From contig NW_018343979.1 of the NCBI RefSeq assembly GCF_002099425.1, positions 7,390,001-7,454,000 of the forward strand: 64,000 bases of DNA. The letters run 5' to 3'. Below the pieces are notes generated by a model. It worked only from the letters and a program-made list of their open reading frames with translations, was not told where the DNA came from and ran no database searches. This DNA is from Phascolarctos cinereus. Taxonomy: Eukaryota; Chordata; Mammalia; Diprotodontia; Phascolarctidae. The translations under genes and the position numbers were made by a program. Below are positions 61,456-64,000 of the stretch, one piece after another. The first letter of the stretch is position 1; each line of letters starts with the position of its first letter.

Positions 61456-64000
61456 AATTCAATAAAAAACCCCAAAATAATAATCTTAAGCTTATTTAGT
61501 AATTTGCAATTTATAATGTACTTTGGCATACTTAGTTCCATTTATTTTTATGTGTTTTGGAGGAAAACAGTGGAGACAGGTATCTGTCTGGGTATCTCCT
61601 TTTCTTTTTACTAGAACTTGTTTGCCATTGACTTTTGCATTTTCTCCTTTCAGACAGAGCCATATGGCTATTTATACCCCTCTATGCTCAAAATATACCT
61701 TCAGCAAGTACACAATTCCTATAAATTTAGAGGACTCAACTAAGTGGATATTACAAGTACATGTAATATTTTATGAGAGTAAAATTGGTCAAATTAATCA
61801 GGTACTTCAAATTCTTATTACTACTACTTTGGATTTCTTGATTGATCTTTCAGCAATACTTTAATTTCTGGGTTTTTAAGTCTTGTGAATTCTACTTGAG
61901 TCCCTACTCAGTTCCTTAGAGAAGAGTGTTTCCCTGCATAATCCTTTAATTCTCTCTTCCTTTCCCACATTCCTCAACCAGAATTGAATAGTAGAAGGAG
62001 ATCAAAAGGCTCCTGCTTCCCTGAGTAGTTTTTACTTTGCACTAAAGCTTGAGATCTACATCCTACTTGTATATTAATAACAAGTTGTAATAGCCCAAGT
62101 ACCTTCATGAATCAGCGTCACAGAGTGGAAAAAGGCAATGAGCACACACCCCATGAAGTGTTTGGGTATTCAAGCTTTGCAGATGAAGCACAAACTGCCC
62201 TAAAAGAGAGGTAGGAGTTAAAACTGGGGGTGGGAGTAGAGAGGAGAGGGCAAGTGACAGTGATCCATATGTGTTGCTCTTCCTTTTTCCCATCTGGAAA
62301 AAAAAAAAACCCTTCCAAATCTATTAAGTTCTAGGGTCTAAGTATTCTGCCTCCAAATTGGGGTAGTAGTGAGAAATAATATTTTTAGTATTTATATATA
62401 TTTCCCTTTTAATGAGCTTTCATGTTAGGGATTCAACTTATAATGGGGAGTGGCTTATATTTGGACCAATTTGGAATTATATACAGCCCTATGACAACTG
62501 AATCTTGTTTATCAAGCATAACTTGTTCCATTTCTACAACAGTTCAAAGTTGTGAATTAAAATAAGGATGTGATCCTGGGCCAATAAGCTATTTCTGGTC
62601 AGTATCAAAGAATGAATTAAGTGTCTTGGCTCAAACCTTTTCTCAAAAGAACTGAACACAATAGTTTCCACAGTATAGCTTGTAAAATGTTTCACTGGGC
62701 AGATCTGGTTCTGCCATTAAAGAAGCTGCCACTTGTGCCCAAATGTAAAAGTAAATTTCATATGCAAACATTTGTCAACATTGCATAGGCAAAATCTATG
62801 TAAATGTATTTAATAGAAATACCAGGTGTTCTGTCATATCTTATAGAAAGTGATACACATGTAGGCTCATTATAGCTTGCACAATCCATTTTGAATTTTC
62901 TGAGCTTCAGAAAAACATCCCACCAATCTAAGGATTGATAAGTCTCAAACATTAGGCCTTCAAAATCAGATAGTATCTACCACCATGCAAAAAAGTGGTA
63001 AGTGGGACACTTTGAAATCTAACATGCTACCACAGACAGTATGTTTGTACTATGTTAAAATACTTTGTTTAGGTCTTTTAAACTAAATCATTTGTCTCTC
63101 TCTCTTAAAGTATAGCAGGTCATTAGAAAATATAGATCGCATTCATCACACTAAAGAAGTCAATATATAGTTCTCATAATCTTGCCAGATAGACATGTTT
63201 CCTTTAAAATGAACAATGTAGGTAAGAATCCTCTGAAATGTCTTTTTGAAAAGTTTTTAACATTTTCAGTCATTTAAAAATATTGTGATTGCTTTTCTTT
63301 ATGTTCATTGAGTGTTTACCAGTCAAGGCCCCAAGATATCAGTTGAAACAGATGGTTCAAGTAACTGGTTAGATAATGTGGAGGTATCATTTGGGCAATT
63401 AAGATACAAGTAGCACAGGTATTATCCAAATTAGGTGCTTAATTACTTCTATCTTCTTGTCTTTGTCTATGGAGACTAGTCAATGATATTCTAGGTACTA
63501 CACACAACAGAATACATGGATGCAATCTGAAGGAGACAAAGCAAACATACATCGGGTATATTTTGCAGGGGGTGAGGGGTGGCGCCAGATTAGATAATCA
63601 AGGGCAAATGGAGTTGTACAATTATCAAGTGATTTTGAAATCATTCATTAATATCTGACTTTGACATCAGTGAAATTACAGGACCATCTCATTCCTTCTT
63701 ATCACTAACTATGGGGAAAAAGAAAATACTATCGCACATATTTCTTGATAATGGATACATGCAGAGAACAAGGCACCTTTAACCTAATATTCATTCATTT
63801 GTTCATTCGATCATTTGGGAAGTATCGTGCCAGGGTGTTGTTAAGCCACTCTCTCCTGAACTCGTTGGAACCATGTGCCATAGTCTTCATCCTGGATACC
63901 CTGCATGTCCTCTTCCTCCTTTCCTCCTCTTGCTTTAAGAGGTGGAATATCTTTTATAATCAAATACTATAACCTCTAAAAGGGGCATGTCAGTGAACCA
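61456..64000. other. 2.5-kb unassigned stretch to window end
   Basis: No gene, RNA or named repeat. Frames at 61523-61864, 62105-62318, 62758-62952 and 63745-63972 have no recognisable motif. The 62640-63500 part is AT-rich with no simple repeat, so an unrecognised old transposon cannot be excluded. Confidence 0.35.

Overview
The window is repeat-rich, AT-rich, CpG-poor vertebrate nuclear DNA with no supportable protein-coding gene. The repeat content points to a marsupial (metatherian) mammal. There are several tRNA-derived SINEs of the marsupial type that begin GGGGCAGCTAGGTGG; some end in a short A-rich or simple-repeat tail (WSINE-type) and some continue into an RTE/BovB-like 3' end (MAR1-type). 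There are also marsupial-style L1 3' ends, a HAL1-like half-L1, and many old MIR/THER1-type CORE-SINEs, L2 and CR1/L3 copies. Species cannot be fixed from the sequence. Family names are from memory of the families, not from a database search. Repeat boundaries without a visible target-site duplication (TSD) are accurate to roughly 10-30 bases.

Layout. 1-7 kb: SINEs, a CR1/L3 copy, an L2 end carrying a MAR1 insertion with a 12-bp TSD, and an L1-like two-unit 3' end with a 16-bp TSD. 7-10.8 kb: mostly unassigned, gene-less sequence. 10.8-15.3 kb: a nested stack in which a 2.4-kb L2 (itself split by another L2 end) lies in a CR1/L3, which also carries a SINE with a long (GAA)n tail. 16-20.4 kb: a MIR split by an L1 piece, a young SINE, and a near-complete HAL1-like element on the minus strand. 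20.4-34 kb: scattered L2, MIR, MAR1, hAT and L1 ORF1 remnants in unassigned sequence. 34.1-35.5 kb: a repeat-poor block that is the best candidate for conserved regulatory DNA. 35.7-55.7 kb: SINE, MIR, L2, CR1/L3 and hAT copies, several with visible TSDs. 55.7-57.4 kb: a nested WSINE plus L1 insertion with a possible 3' transduction. 58.0-59.3 kb: a decayed LINE whose readable reverse transcriptase, zinc-knuckle and C-terminal endonuclease segments resemble R4/Dong/R2-type non-LTR elements. 59.4-61.1 kb: a minus-strand L1 3' half. 61.5-64 kb: unassigned.

No open reading frame in the window looks like a host gene. The longer frames are remnants of LINE proteins or translations of simple repeats. 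The window is best read as intergenic or intronic DNA. The main biological interest lies in the R4/Dong-like LINE fossil, the HAL1-like element, the datable nested insertions, and the repeat-poor putative enhancer block.
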